Shown in pieces: positions 51,753 to 63,049 of a stretch of DNA of 64,000 nt (its first letter is position 1; each line of letters starts with the position of its first letter). A program made the position numbers and the translations under genes. Under the pieces are notes generated by a model. It saw only the letters and a program-made list of their open reading frames with translations, was not told the DNA's origin and searched no databases. The DNA comes from Bacteroidales bacterium (GTDB lineage Bacteria; Bacteroidota; Bacteroidia; Bacteroidales; UBA932): NCBI GenBank assembly GCA_017615445.1, contig JAGAAD010000031.1, positions 26,856-90,855 of the forward strand, given 5' to 3'.

Positions 51753-53213
51753 ATGACACAGAAAGAACAGATCGAAAGGTTCAAGGAAGGTTTCCCTTCC
51801 CTGAACATCGTTGCCGCCGCCACCGTTGGCCGCGGAATTGTAAGGCTTGACGAAAAGCAGCTCAAGGAAGCTTCTGACTACTGCGACACAGCCGAGGTCG
51901 CAGGTAAATGCAAGTTCGTGCCGGCATCCGGCGCCGCTTCGCGCATGTTCAAGGACGTTTTCGCCCACAAACCGGAGACCATCGAAAAGCTTGCGGCCAA
52001 CATCGAAAAGTTCGCTTTCTACGACCCGGCCGTGTTCGGCAAGGCACCCTACGATCCGGTGAAGACCGCAGACGCCATGCTGGAAGACAGCGGCCTGGGC
52101 TACGGCAGCAAGCCGAAGGGCGTGCTGAAGTTCCACCGCTACGCCAGCGAGGCGCGCACCGCATTCGCAGAACATCTCGTGGAGGGCCAGGAATATATGC
52201 GCAACGCAGACGGCAGCGTCAACCTGACCTTCACCATCTCTCCCGAACATCAGGGGCTGTTCGAGGCAGCGCTCAAGGAGGTGAAAGAGGCCTACGAAAA
52301 GCGCTACGGCGTCAAGTATAATATAAGGTTCACGTATCAGGACAAGAAGACGGACACCATCGCGGTGACCCCGGACAACAAACCGTTCCTGAAGGAAGAC
52401 GGCACCATCCTCACCCGCCCTGCCGGCCATGGCGCCCTCATCCACAACCTGGGCGCGGTGGACGAAGAACTCGTGAGCATCAAGAATATAGACAATGTGG
52501 CCATGGAAAGGCTCCTGCCCACCACCGCCCTCTATAAGAAGGCCCTTATGGGACGCGCGCTGCAGCTTCGCGACCGCGTGCGCGGATATCTGCTGGAATT
52601 CGACCAGATGACCATAATCAATCCGGCCCCGTATCAGCCCCATCTGGTGGGCTACTTCCCTCCCGTGGAAGATTGCTTCGCCACCGAGGAATTCCAGAAT
52701 CTCTGCAACGAGATAGAGAAGTTCCTCCTCGAGGAATTCTGCATCGAGATGCCCAAGTTCAAGGACTGCAAGGAACGGGCGCTGGCCCTGCGCGCCAAGC
52801 TCGACCGGCCCCTCCGCGTCTGCGGAATGGTCCGGAACGAAGGCGAGCCGGGAGGAGGCCCGTTCATCATCAAGGAAAAAGACGGCAGCACTTCCCTGCA
52901 GATTCTGGAGAGCGTGCAGATCAGCGATCCTTCCCTCATGAAGGAAGCGACTCACTTCAACCCGGTGGATCTCGTCTGCTGCCTGCGCGATGCCCACGGC
53001 GAGAAGTTCAATCTTCTCGAGCACGTGGATCCCGAGACAGGATTCATAAGCTCGAAGAGCTACCAGGGCCGCGAGCTCAAGGCCCTCGAACTGCCCGGCC
53101 TGTGGAACGGAGCCATGTCCGACTGGCTCACTTCCTTCGTGGAAGTGCCCATCGAGACCTTCAACCCCGTCAAGGTCGTCCTGGATCTCCTGAAACCCGC
53201 ACATCAGAATTAG
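51753..53213 (+). CDS. DUF4301 protein
   Basis: 486 residues of the Bacteroidota-specific DUF4301 family. Recognisable blocks are CKFVPASGAASRMFKDVF near the start, KGVLKFHRYASEARTAFAEHLVEG, GRPAGHGALIHNLG-like TRPAGHGALIHNLGAVDEE, and CGMVRNEGEPGGGPF. The GAASRMFK and GHGALI loops resemble sugar nucleotidyltransferase/phosphate-binding loops, so a nucleotide-dependent role is possible but unproven. It ends the abi-xerC-recF-pdxB transcript; the V-ATPase promoter follows. Confidence 0.83.
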   Translation: MTQKEQIERFKEGFPSLNIVAAATVGRGIVRLDEKQLKEASDYCDTAEVAGKCKFVPASGAASRMFKDVFAHKPETIEKLAANIEKFAFYDPAVFGKAPYDPVKTADAMLEDSGLGYGSKPKGVLKFHRYASEARTAFAEHLVEGQEYMRNADGSVNLTFTISPEHQGLFEAALKEVKEAYEKRYGVKYNIRFTYQDKKTDTIAVTPDNKPFLKEDGTILTRPAGHGALIHNLGAVDEELVSIKNIDNVAMERLLPTTALYKKALMGRALQLRDRVRGYLLEFDQMTIINPAPYQPHLVGYFPPVEDCFATEEFQNLCNEIEKFLLEEFCIEMPKFKDCKERALALRAKLDRPLRVCGMVRNEGEPGGGPFIIKEKDGSTSLQILESVQISDPSLMKEATHFNPVDLVCCLRDAHGEKFNLLEHVDPETGFISSKSYQGRELKALELPGLWNGAMSDWLTSFVEVPIETFNPVKVVLDLLKPAHQN

Positions 53214-53224
53214 CTAACTATTTA

Positions 53225-53255
53225 TTGTCTATTTATATGCTTTTGATTATCTTTG
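53225..53255 (+). promoter_or_regulatory. Promoter of the V-type ATPase operon
   Basis: TTG at 53225-53227, 20-bp spacer, TATCTTTG at 53248-53255, 45 nt before the subunit E ATG. Confidence 0.75.
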
Positions 53256-53300
53256 CGCGCGTTTTTTAAGCGGCAAAGATTAAATCGTAACATTTTATAT

Positions 53301-53909
53301 ATGCAGAACAAACTCCAAGAACTCACCGACAAGCTTTATCAGGACGGTCTTGCCAAAGGCAAGGAAGAGGGCGACAAGTATCTCGCAGACGCCCGTGCCG
53401 AGGCTGAGAAGATAGTTGCAGAGGCAAAGGCCCAGGCCGCGAAGATAGTGGCGAAGGCCGAGAAGGATGCGGCGGACCTTGCAGCAAAGGCGGATTCAGA
53501 CATCAAGATGGCTTCCGCCCAGGCTCTCCAGGCCACCCGCAAGGACATCGAGAACATCCTCACCGATTCCGTCGTGAAGGCGGGAACTGCAAAGGCTCTC
53601 TCCGATGTGGAATTCCTCAAGGAGATCATCCTCGCAGTCGCAAAGAACTTCAGCGCCCAGGAAAGCGCAGACCTGGAGGTCGTGCTTCCCGAGTCTCTCC
53701 GCAAGGAACTCGGCCCGTGGGTTGAAGCCTCTCTCGCAAAGACCCTCAAGGGCGGCGTCAAGGCCAGCTTCAGCAAGAAGGTCGCAGGCGGTTTCACAAT
53801 CGGCCCCGCAGACGGCGGCTGGTTCGTCAGCCTCACGGACGAGACCTTCACAGCCCTGATCGGAGAATATCTCCGCCCGATAACCAAAAAGCTTCTCTTC
53901 GGTGAATAA
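53301..53909 (+). CDS. atpE: V-type ATP synthase subunit E (peripheral stalk)
   Basis: 202 residues from the ATG at 53301 (MQNKLQELTDKLYQDGLAKG); an earlier in-frame start at 53253 lies inside the promoter. The N-terminal half is a long Ala/Lys/Glu coiled coil (about 1-100) and the C-terminal half a globular domain, as in stalk subunit E/NtpE. No subunit G/H partner is encoded in the operon. The next gene overlaps by 8 nt with a GTG start. Confidence 0.82.
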   Translation: MQNKLQELTDKLYQDGLAKGKEEGDKYLADARAEAEKIVAEAKAQAAKIVAKAEKDAADLAAKADSDIKMASAQALQATRKDIENILTDSVVKAGTAKALSDVEFLKEIILAVAKNFSAQESADLEVVLPESLRKELGPWVEASLAKTLKGGVKASFSKKVAGGFTIGPADGGWFVSLTDETFTALIGEYLRPITKKLLFGE

Positions 53910-54510
53910 TTACGAGTACATAGTGGCCAGTCTACCGGTGATCACCAGCGATTATCGGGGAGAATTGGACCACGAAGGAGTCATAGCCGAAATCCGCAGC
54001 CAGCTCTCCAAACAGGACATCGCCCTGCTGGACACCCTGCTGGACGGCTTTGTGGCAGAGAATCTGAATGAAGATTTCTACCGCAAGGCGCTCGCCAGCA
54101 AGGACGCCTTCATCAGGGAGTACTTCTCCTACGACCTCGATGTGCGCAACACCCGCGTGGAATTCCTCAACAAAGCCCTGAACAGGCCTGAAGGAATGGA
54201 CATCATGGTCCTGGACCCTGAAGCCGAGCCCCGCGAGTTCGAAGGCAGAAAGCGGGTGATGGACGTCCTTCAGGGGACGGACATCCTCGCAAGGGAGCGC
54301 GGACTGGATGAGCTGATGTGGGCCAGGATAGACGAGATTGTGGGACTGCAGGTCTTCACGATAGACGCCATCCTCGGTTTCGCGGCCAAACTCCAGATAA
54401 TCGCCCGCTGGCTCAAGCTGGATCCCGAAACGGGTCGCGAGCTCTTCCGCAGGCTGGTGGACGAAATCAGAAACAATAAAAATTCAATAAATAATGAGTA
54501 CAACAGGTAA
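53902..54510 (+). CDS. DUF2764 protein, V-ATPase-associated
   Basis: 202 residues from a GTG at 53902 (NNYEYIVASLPVITSDYRGE). It is the DUF2764 protein found between subunits E and A in Bacteroidota, Spirochaetes and Chlamydiae operons. The predicted all-helical content (LLDTLLDGFVAENLNEDFYR, DELMWARIDEIVGL) recalls subunit C/NtpC, which is otherwise missing here, so it may be the functional replacement linking stator ring and rotor (inference). It overlaps subunits E and A. Confidence 0.83.
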   Translation: MNNYEYIVASLPVITSDYRGELDHEGVIAEIRSQLSKQDIALLDTLLDGFVAENLNEDFYRKALASKDAFIREYFSYDLDVRNTRVEFLNKALNRPEGMDIMVLDPEAEPREFEGRKRVMDVLQGTDILARERGLDELMWARIDEIVGLQVFTIDAILGFAAKLQIIARWLKLDPETGRELFRRLVDEIRNNKNSINNEYNR

Positions 54511-56248
54511 AGTAACGGGCATTGTGTCCAACCTGGTGACTGTTCAGGTAGACGGTCCTGTGGCGGAGAACGAACTCTGTCACATAGACCTCAAGGGAAC
54601 GAAACTCCTGGCCGAGGTCATCAAGGTGGGCGGAGACAAAGCTTCCGTTCAGGTATTCGAAAGCACACGCGGCCTCCGCTGCGGGGACTCGGTGGAGTTC
54701 CTCGGCAAGATGCTCGAGGTCCAGCTCGGTCCCGGACTTCTGTCCAGCTCCTACGACGGACTGCAGAACAATCTGGCCACCATGGAGGATGTGTTCCTCA
54801 AGCGCGGCGAGTACACCGCCCCGCTGGACCACGACAAGCTCTGGGATTTCACTCCCGAGGCCCAGGTCGGTGACAAGGTGCAGGCTGCGAGCTGGCTCGG
54901 AGAAGTCAAGGAAGGCTGGCTGCCTCACAAAATCATGGTTCCGTTCTCCTTCAAGGGAGAGTACACGGTCAAGAGCATCAAGCCCGCCGGACAGTATAAG
55001 ATAGACGACACTATGGCAGTCCTCACCGCCGAGAACGGTGAAGACGTGGAAGTGACGATGGTCCAGAAATGGCCCGTGAAGGTAGCCGTCAAGGGATACA
55101 AGGAGAAACCGCGTCCGCAGAGGATAATGGAGACCGGTATCCGTATGTTCGACACCTTCGATCCCATCGCCGAAGGCGGCACCGGCTTCATCCCCGGTCC
55201 GTTCGGCTGCGGCAAGACCGTGCTTCAGCACGCAATCGCCAAGCAGGGAGAGGCTGATGTGATCGTGATGGCTGCGTGCGGCGAGCGTGCAAACGAAGTC
55301 GTGGAAATCTTCACTGAGTTCCCCGAGCTCATCGATCCCCACACCGGACGCAACCTGATGGAGCGCACCACCATCATCTGCAACACTTCGAACATGCCTG
55401 TGGCCGCCCGTGAGGCTTCGGTCTACACGGCGATGACCATCTGCGAGTACTACCGCGCGATGGGCCTCAAGTGCCTCCTGCTTGCGGACTCCACCTCCCG
55501 CTGGGCCCAGGCTCTGCGTGAGATGAGTAACCGTATGGAAGAGCTTCCTGGCCAGGACGCATTCCCGGTGGACCTCTCGGCCATCATCTCGAACTTCTAC
55601 GCCCGCGCCGGAATGGTCATTCTGAACAACGGCAAGACCGGAGCGGTCACCTTCATAGGCACCGTCTCCCCTGCCGGCGGTAACCTCAAGGAGCCCGTGA
55701 CGGAGTCCACCAAGAAGGCGGCACGTTGCTTCTACGCCCTCGAGCAGAGCCGTGCGGACCAGAAGCGTTACCCGGCCGTCAACCCTATAGACTCTTACTC
55801 GAAGTACCTCGAGTATCCGGAGATTATCTCCTATCTGGACGAAAAGGTGGAGAAAGGCTGGGTGGATCTCGTCATCAAGGCCAAGAACTGCGTCCGCAGG
55901 GGCCGCGAGATGAAGGATCAGATCGACATCCTCGGCGACGACGGCGTGCCGATGAACTACCACATCGACTTCTGGAAGAGCGAAATGATCGATTTCGCCT
56001 TCCTCCAGCAGGACGCATTCGACGAGGTGGACGCCCTCTGCCCGCTCGAGCGCCAGAAGTACATGCTCAATCTCATTATGGATATCTGCGCGCGCGATTT
56101 CGATTTCGACGATTACGAGCAGTGCAGAGACTACTTCAAGAACCTTATCAACAACCTCCGTCAGATGAACTACACCGGCTTCGAAAGCAAGGAGTTCTTC
56201 GACTACAAGGAAAAGATAAACAAACTCCTCGAAAGCAATGGCAAGTAA
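54494..56248 (+). CDS. atpA: V-type ATP synthase catalytic subunit A
   Basis: 584 residues. P-loop GPFGCGKTVLQHAIAKQ (about 235-251), catalytic Glu in AACGERANEVVEIFTEFPE, and LLADSTSRWAQALREMSNRMEE are conserved, and the V-type non-homologous insertion (about 110-190) is present, which separates it from F-type beta. It hydrolyses or makes ATP in the V1 head with subunit B. It overlaps DUF2764 by 17 nt and subunit B by 11 nt. Confidence 0.96.
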   Translation: MSTTGKVTGIVSNLVTVQVDGPVAENELCHIDLKGTKLLAEVIKVGGDKASVQVFESTRGLRCGDSVEFLGKMLEVQLGPGLLSSSYDGLQNNLATMEDVFLKRGEYTAPLDHDKLWDFTPEAQVGDKVQAASWLGEVKEGWLPHKIMVPFSFKGEYTVKSIKPAGQYKIDDTMAVLTAENGEDVEVTMVQKWPVKVAVKGYKEKPRPQRIMETGIRMFDTFDPIAEGGTGFIPGPFGCGKTVLQHAIAKQGEADVIVMAACGERANEVVEIFTEFPELIDPHTGRNLMERTTIICNTSNMPVAAREASVYTAMTICEYYRAMGLKCLLLADSTSRWAQALREMSNRMEELPGQDAFPVDLSAIISNFYARAGMVILNNGKTGAVTFIGTVSPAGGNLKEPVTESTKKAARCFYALEQSRADQKRYPAVNPIDSYSKYLEYPEIISYLDEKVEKGWVDLVIKAKNCVRRGREMKDQIDILGDDGVPMNYHIDFWKSEMIDFAFLQQDAFDEVDALCPLERQKYMLNLIMDICARDFDFDDYEQCRDYFKNLINNLRQMNYTGFESKEFFDYKEKINKLLESNGK

Positions 56249-57557
56249 AGCATATCAGAAAATCTACACGCATCTGGAGGCCATCACCAAAGCCACCGTG
56301 TCGCTGAAAGCGGCTGGCGTGTCCAATGACGAACTTGCGACCGTTGCAGGGCGCCTTGCCCAGGTTGTGAAGATCAAGGGCGACCTGGTCACCCTCCAGG
56401 TCTTCGCCGGCACGGAAGGCATCCCTACCGACGCCGAAGTCACCTTCTTCGGAGCTCCTCCCACCCTCAAGGTCAGCGAGCAGCTCTCCGGGCGTTTCTT
56501 CAACGCCTACGGCCAGCCCATCGACGGCGGCCCGGAGGTGGAAGGCGAGGAAAGGCAGGTGGGCGGCCCGTCCGTGAACCCCTACAAGCGCCGTCAGCCC
56601 AGTGAGCTCATCCCCACCGGTATCGCCGGCATCGACCTCAACAACACGCTCGTCTCCGGCCAGAAGATCCCGTTCTTCGCAGACCCGGACCAGCCGTACA
56701 ATAAGGTTATGGCAGACGTTGCGCTCCGCGCAGACGTGGACAAGATCATCCTCGGAGGCATGGGCCTTACGAACGACGACTACCTCTTCTTCCGCCACGA
56801 ATTCGAGAACGCGGGCGCGCTGGACAGGATCGTCTCCTTCGTGAACACCACCGAAGAGCCCCCGGTAGAGCGTCTGCTCATCCCGGATATGACGCTCGCG
56901 GCCGCCGAGTACTTCGCCGTGGACAAGAATGAGAAGGTGCTCGTGCTCCTCACGGACATGACGCTGTATGCAGACGCCCTCTCGATCGTGTCCAACCGCA
57001 TGGACCAGATCCCTTCGAAGGACTCCATGCCGGGCTCGCTGTACTCGGACCTCGCCAAGATCTACGAAAAGGCCGTGCAGCTTCCTTCGGGCGGTTCCAT
57101 CACCATCATCGCCGAGACCACGCTGAATGACGGTGACATCACCCACGCCATCCCGGACAACACCGGATACATCACCGAAGGTCAGCTGTATCTTCGCGCG
57201 GACACCGATTCCGGAAAGGTCATCGTGGACCCGTTCCGTTCACTGTCCCGTCTGAAACAGCTCGTCCAGGGCAAGAAGACCCGCGAGGACCACTCCCAGG
57301 TGATGAACGCTGGCGTGCGCCTCTATGCGGATGCTCAGAACGCCAAGACCAAGCTCGAGAACGGCTTCGACCTCTCGGACTACGACCTGCGCTGCCTGGA
57401 TTTCGCAAAGGAATATGCAACCCGCCTTCTCTCGATCGATGTAAACATCAAGATCGAAGAAATGCTTGACACCGCTTGGGAGCTCTTCGGCAAATACTTC
57501 AAACCCGAAGAGACCGGCCTCAAGCAGGCAATGATAGATAAATACTGGAAAGCCTGA
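56238..57557 (+). CDS. atpB: V-type ATP synthase non-catalytic subunit B
   Basis: 439 residues. It has GRFFNAYGQPIDGGPEVEGE, the degenerate P-loop region SGQKIPFFADPDQPYN (no GKT), VLVLLTDMTLYADAL, and the B-specific arginine region NTGYITEGQLYLR with SRLKQLVQGKKTREDH. It alternates with subunit A in the hexameric head. The coding region overlaps A by 11 nt and abuts D by one base (TGATGG). Confidence 0.95.
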   Translation: MASKAYQKIYTHLEAITKATVSLKAAGVSNDELATVAGRLAQVVKIKGDLVTLQVFAGTEGIPTDAEVTFFGAPPTLKVSEQLSGRFFNAYGQPIDGGPEVEGEERQVGGPSVNPYKRRQPSELIPTGIAGIDLNNTLVSGQKIPFFADPDQPYNKVMADVALRADVDKIILGGMGLTNDDYLFFRHEFENAGALDRIVSFVNTTEEPPVERLLIPDMTLAAAEYFAVDKNEKVLVLLTDMTLYADALSIVSNRMDQIPSKDSMPGSLYSDLAKIYEKAVQLPSGGSITIIAETTLNDGDITHAIPDNTGYITEGQLYLRADTDSGKVIVDPFRSLSRLKQLVQGKKTREDHSQVMNAGVRLYADAQNAKTKLENGFDLSDYDLRCLDFAKEYATRLLSIDVNIKIEEMLDTAWELFGKYFKPEETGLKQAMIDKYWKA

Positions 57558-58168
57558 TGGCAATCAAGTTTCAATACAACAAGACTTCCCTGACCAGTCT
57601 CGGCAAGCAGCTGAAAGTGCGCCAGAAGGCCCTCCCTACCCTCAAGAACAAGGAGTCGGCCCTGCGCATCAGCGTGATGCAGGCCAAGGCGGAAGCTGAG
57701 AGGCTTGAGGCTGAAGTGACGGCTGCGCTTCAAAGGTATGACTACCTGGCAGCGCTCTGGAACGAGTTCGAGCCCGGTCTTATCCGCATAGTGGACATCA
57801 AGCTCCGCACCGTCAAGGTGGCCGGAGTGAAGATTCCCGCGCTGGATGAGATCGAGTATGAGCTCAAGCCCTTCAACGCCTTCACCAAGCCCGCCTGGTA
57901 TGCGGACGGAGTGCAGATCCTCAAGGACATCACCCGTCTGGGCATCACCTCCGAAATCTACGAGCAGAGGCGCAAGATTCTGGACTACCAGCGCAAGAAG
58001 ACCACCCAGAAGGTGAATCTCTACGAAAAGGTGCAGATTCCGGGCTATCAGGAAGCCATCCGAAAGATCAAACGCTATATGGAAGACGAGGAGAACCTCA
58101 GCAAGGCTTCTTCGAAGATCGTTAAGACCCGTCACGCCGCAGAAGAAGAGGAGGAAGCTGCCGTATGA
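57557..58168 (+). CDS. atpD: V-type ATP synthase subunit D (central shaft)
   Basis: 203 residues. Two long helices (about 5-80 and 125-190) enclose a short central segment, as in the NtpD rotor shaft; KFQYNKTSLTSLGKQLKVRQKALPTLKNKE is the conserved N-terminal region. Its usual partner, subunit F, is not encoded in the operon. It overlaps subunit I by 4 nt. Confidence 0.9.
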   Translation: MAIKFQYNKTSLTSLGKQLKVRQKALPTLKNKESALRISVMQAKAEAERLEAEVTAALQRYDYLAALWNEFEPGLIRIVDIKLRTVKVAGVKIPALDEIEYELKPFNAFTKPAWYADGVQILKDITRLGITSEIYEQRRKILDYQRKKTTQKVNLYEKVQIPGYQEAIRKIKRYMEDEENLSKASSKIVKTRHAAEEEEEAAV

Positions 58169-59892
58169 TCACCCCGATGACACGCTACGACTTCATCCTG
58201 CTCAGCAGCGGGGCCGAAGCCTTCCTTGAAAAGATCCAGAGCCTCGGGCTGGTGGACATCACCCGCTCTGTGAAGCCGGTGGACCAGACCTCCGCTTCCC
58301 TGCTCGAGAAGATCACCTCGGTGAAGGCGGACATCTCGGACATCGAAAAGGGCTCTGACGCACATCTCGCGGCGCTTCTCGCCCGCCGTTCGGAGCTCGA
58401 GAAAGAGGCTGCAAACGCTGAGATCTGGGGTTCGTTCGACTCTTCAGCCATCGCCGACCTTGAATCGAAGGGGCTCAAACTCAGCTTCTACAGCTGCCCC
58501 ACCAAGAAATACAATCCGGAGTGGGAGAATCAGCAGGCGATTCAGATTGTCGCCGAGCAGAAAGGATTCACCTACTTCGCGGTGGTGAACGCCTCCGACT
58601 TCCCTCTCAAGGCTCTCCCCGCTCCCGCAAGGAGCAGCGAGGCCGTGCGTGAGGAAATCTCCGGACTGGACGTGGAGATTGAAGAGTACCGCAAGAAGCT
58701 TGCAGACCGCTCGTCCGAGCTTCCCGGCCTTAAAGCCCGACTCGCAGAACTCTCCGCCGAACTGGACCGCTATCTTGCGGGCGCGGCCACGGAAAGCGCG
58801 GCCGAGGATCACCTCACCGTCATCACCGGCTTCGCGCCGACTGAGAACGACGCTGCCCTGAAAGCCGAGTTCGACAAACTGGACGCCTTCTATGTTTCAG
58901 CTGACGCTGCGCTTGAGGACAACCCTCCGATCAAGCTGAAGAACAACAAGTTCGTCAGCATGTTCGAGGTCCTGACCGACATGTACGGCCGTCCGGCCTA
59001 CAACGGCTTCGACCCTACCCCTTATATCAGCATCTTCTTCCTGCTGTTCTTCGCCATGTGTATGGGCGATGCAGGCTACGGCATCATCCTTATCATCATA
59101 GGTCTGCTGCTCAGGAAGGCTAAGGGCTTCGCCTCTCTCGCTCCCCTGGTAGTGACTCTCGGCGGCGCCACCGTGGTTGTGGGCTTCTTCTTCCACACCT
59201 TCTTCTCGATGGACATCTCCACCTGGGCCGTCATCCCGGACGCGCTCAAGAGCGTGATGGTGCCCGCGAAGGTGGCGACCTACGACGGCACGATGGTCCT
59301 GGCTTTGGTGGTGGGTATCATCCACCTCTGCCTGGCTATGATAGTGAAGACTGTCTACGCCACCAAGAACCAGGGCTTCCTTAACAGCCTCAGCACCTGG
59401 GGCTGGACTCTGCTGATAGTCGGCGGAGTGGTGGTGGCGCTGATCTCGCTGATGGGCGTTATCGATGCGGCTCTGACGAAGATAATTGTGATTGCGCTCG
59501 GAATTGTTTCGGCTCTCGGGATCTTCCTGCTGAACAACCTTCACCGCAATCCGCTTATCAACATAGGCGCCGGCCTCTGGGAGACCTACAACACGGCCAC
59601 GGGAGTGCTTGGAGATGTTTTAAGTTACCTCCGTCTGTATGCCCTCGGCCTTGCTGGCAGCATGCTCGGCTTCGCGTTCAACGACCTCGCCAAGATGGCG
59701 CTGGGAGACGGCGGAGTGGGCGGATGGATCGTCTTTATCCTCATCGTGGTCATAGGCCACACCCTCAACCTCGCGATGGCAGCCCTCGGCGCCTTCGTGC
59801 ACCCTCTCCGACTCAACTTCCTCGAGTTCTTCAAGAACTCAGGCTACGAAGGAGTCGGACGCAACTACAACCCTTTGAAGAAAAACAATTAA
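58165..59892 (+). CDS. atpI: V-type ATP synthase subunit I (membrane stator)
   Basis: 575 residues. The N-terminal half (about 1-270) is cytosolic with a coiled-coil hairpin. The C-terminal half has seven to eight membrane segments with FFLLFFAMCMGDAGYGIILIIIG and the essential Arg region LGDVLSYLRLYALGLAGSMLG, where the Arg pairs with the rotor Glu. It forms the ion half-channels. It is somewhat shorter than archaeal/enterococcal subunit I (about 650), the difference being in the cytosolic half. Confidence 0.93.
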   Translation: MITPMTRYDFILLSSGAEAFLEKIQSLGLVDITRSVKPVDQTSASLLEKITSVKADISDIEKGSDAHLAALLARRSELEKEAANAEIWGSFDSSAIADLESKGLKLSFYSCPTKKYNPEWENQQAIQIVAEQKGFTYFAVVNASDFPLKALPAPARSSEAVREEISGLDVEIEEYRKKLADRSSELPGLKARLAELSAELDRYLAGAATESAAEDHLTVITGFAPTENDAALKAEFDKLDAFYVSADAALEDNPPIKLKNNKFVSMFEVLTDMYGRPAYNGFDPTPYISIFFLLFFAMCMGDAGYGIILIIIGLLLRKAKGFASLAPLVVTLGGATVVVGFFFHTFFSMDISTWAVIPDALKSVMVPAKVATYDGTMVLALVVGIIHLCLAMIVKTVYATKNQGFLNSLSTWGWTLLIVGGVVVALISLMGVIDAALTKIIVIALGIVSALGIFLLNNLHRNPLINIGAGLWETYNTATGVLGDVLSYLRLYALGLAGSMLGFAFNDLAKMALGDGGVGGWIVFILIVVIGHTLNLAMAALGAFVHPLRLNFLEFFKNSGYEGVGRNYNPLKKNN

Positions 59893-61295
<1,403 letters not shown>

Positions 61296-61320
61296 GGCCA
61301 AAGGTTTTGGTTTTGCTCTG

Positions 61321-61328
61321 CAAAGTTA
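61321..61328 (-). promoter_or_regulatory. -7 element for the lipid kinase gene
   Basis: Minus-strand TAACTTTG matches TAnnTTTG, 25 nt upstream of the ATG at 61295. Confidence 0.5.
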
Positions 61329-61341
61329 TTCATATTTTTGT

Positions 61342-61349
61342 TAAATTTG
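61342..61349 (+). promoter_or_regulatory. -7 element for parAB
   Basis: TAAATTTG matches TAnnTTTG and ends 6 nt before the parA ATG, implying a leaderless message. Confidence 0.55.
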
Positions 61350-61355
61350 TACCCT

Positions 61356-62132
61356 ATGGGAAAGATTATAGCCATCGCAAATCAGAAGGGCGGAGTGGGC
61401 AAAACAACCACAGCCATAAACCTCGCCGCTTCTCTCGCCATACTAGAGAAAAAGGTTCTCATAATCGATGCCGACACCCAGGCGAACACCACCTCCGGCC
61501 TCAATTATAATCCCGCAGACGTGGAGGGAAAGACCCTCTACGAAGTGATGATAGGCCAGGTCAGCGCCGCCGAGACTGTGCTCCCCACCGAGATGGAGAA
61601 TCTTAAACTCATCCCCTCGCACATTAACCTCGTGGGCGCCGAGATCGAGATCATAGACCTTCCCGGCAGAGACCATATCCTTCGCAAGGCTTTGGAGCCT
61701 ATTAAGGCAGACTACGATTATATTATTATCGACTGCGCTCCCTCGCTCGGTCTGATCACTGTCGGCTGCCTCACCGCGGCAGACAGCGTCATCATCCCGG
61801 TGCAGCCCGAGTTCTTCGCCCTCGAAGGAATCGGAAAGCTCCTGCAGACCATCAGGCTCGTGCAGAACGGCAGTAACCCTTCGCTCAATGTGGAGGGCTT
61901 CGTGATCACCATGTTCGACGGCCGGACTAAAGTCCACGCGCAGGTGGTCGCGCAGCTCAGGGATTATTTCAAGAGCATGGTCTTCAACACCATCATCCAG
62001 CGCAACATCCGCCTCTCCGAGGCGCCTTCATACGGCAAACCCATCGTCCTCTACGATGTGGCCAGCACGGGAACAATGAATTACCTGAACCTCGCCAAAG
62101 AGGTTCTCGAGCACAATAAAGAGAGTCTATGA
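61356..62132 (+). CDS. parA: Chromosome-partitioning ATPase ParA
   Basis: 258 residues from the ATG at 61356. The deviant Walker A motif is QKGGVGKTTTAINLAASLA (residues 10-28) with the signature Lys 11; Walker B is YIIIDCAPSLG. It lacks an N-terminal HTH, so it is the chromosomal Soj/ParA type. With ParB it segregates replication origins. It overlaps parB by 4 nt (ATGA). Confidence 0.95.
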   Translation: MGKIIAIANQKGGVGKTTTAINLAASLAILEKKVLIIDADTQANTTSGLNYNPADVEGKTLYEVMIGQVSAAETVLPTEMENLKLIPSHINLVGAEIEIIDLPGRDHILRKALEPIKADYDYIIIDCAPSLGLITVGCLTAADSVIIPVQPEFFALEGIGKLLQTIRLVQNGSNPSLNVEGFVITMFDGRTKVHAQVVAQLRDYFKSMVFNTIIQRNIRLSEAPSYGKPIVLYDVASTGTMNYLNLAKEVLEHNKESL

Positions 62133-63049
62133 GCCAGCCAGCAAGAGGCCTCGGAAAGGGCCTGAGCGCCATTCTGGGGAATGTCCCCGGCGCAGACGAA
62201 CTCCGCGGAAAGCCCGAGGTGAGCGTCAGCCCCACCCAGGGCCGCAGCGCCGCGGACGTCCTGATGATACCCCTCGGCGAGATAGAGCCGAACCCCTTCC
62301 AGCCCCGCCAGACCTTCGACCGCGAAGAGCTGGACGGCCTGGCCGCTTCGATTAAGTCCCTGGGGCTCATTACCCCGGTGACAGTTCGCAGGATAGGCCC
62401 TTCGAAGTACCAGATTATCAGCGGCGAGCGCCGTTTCAGAGCCTGCCAGATGGCCGGTCTGACCGAGATTCCCGCCTATGTCCGCGAAGCGAACGACCAG
62501 GGCATGCTGGAGATGGCGATAGTGGAGAACATCCAGAGAGCCAATCTGGACCCGATAGAGGTGGCTTTGAGCTACCAGCGCCTGATGGACGAGTGCAATC
62601 TCACCCAGGAAGCGATGGCCGAAAGGCTCGGAAAGAGCCGCTCTTCAGTGGCGAACCAGCTGAGGCTCCTGAAGCTCCCCGTGAAGGTCCAGCACGATCT
62701 GAAGGTGGGCCTGATCAGTGTAGGCCACGCCAAGGTCCTGCTCGGAGTGGAAGATCCGGACATGCAGGTGAAACTCTGCGATCTGGTGGTGAAGAACGGG
62801 CTCAACGTCCGCCAGCTCGAGCAGAAAGTTGCGGCCATCGCGGCCGCCGGCTCCGTCAGCGGTACGGTTTCTGCTGGGAAGAAGGTGGGAGACGTGCCCC
62901 AGGTCCACAAAGATCTCTGCCGCGAGGTGGCGAAGTACTTCAAGGGCGAGATCAGCGTAAGGCGCAGGCCGAACGGCAAGGGCACCCTTACAATTAATTT
63001 TTCATCCGATTCTGAAATCGGCGGTTTCCTTGATGCTCTCAAGAAGTAG
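62129..63049 (+). CDS. parB: Chromosome-partitioning protein ParB
   Basis: 306 residues. The N-terminal ParA-interacting segment (RGLGKGLSAILGN) is followed by the ParB/Srx CTPase domain with PNPFQPRQTFDREEL and ISGERRFRACQMAGL, then the HTH (LTQEAMAERLGKSRSSVANQLRLLKLP) and a C-terminal dimerisation region. It binds parS and slides as a CTP-dependent clamp. No parS-like palindrome was seen in the window. The downstream gene overlaps its 3' end by 17 nt. Confidence 0.95.
   Translation: MSQPARGLGKGLSAILGNVPGADELRGKPEVSVSPTQGRSAADVLMIPLGEIEPNPFQPRQTFDREELDGLAASIKSLGLITPVTVRRIGPSKYQIISGERRFRACQMAGLTEIPAYVREANDQGMLEMAIVENIQRANLDPIEVALSYQRLMDECNLTQEAMAERLGKSRSSVANQLRLLKLPVKVQHDLKVGLISVGHAKVLLGVEDPDMQVKLCDLVVKNGLNVRQLEQKVAAIAAAGSVSGTVSAGKKVGDVPQVHKDLCREVAKYFKGEISVRRRPNGKGTLTINFSSDSEIGGFLDALKK

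Noticed and set aside
61356..63049. parS sites near parAB
   Set aside because: CACGTG cores occur inside coding regions (about 13008 and 53024), but none is flanked by the symmetric TTC/GAA arms of parS, so they look like chance.
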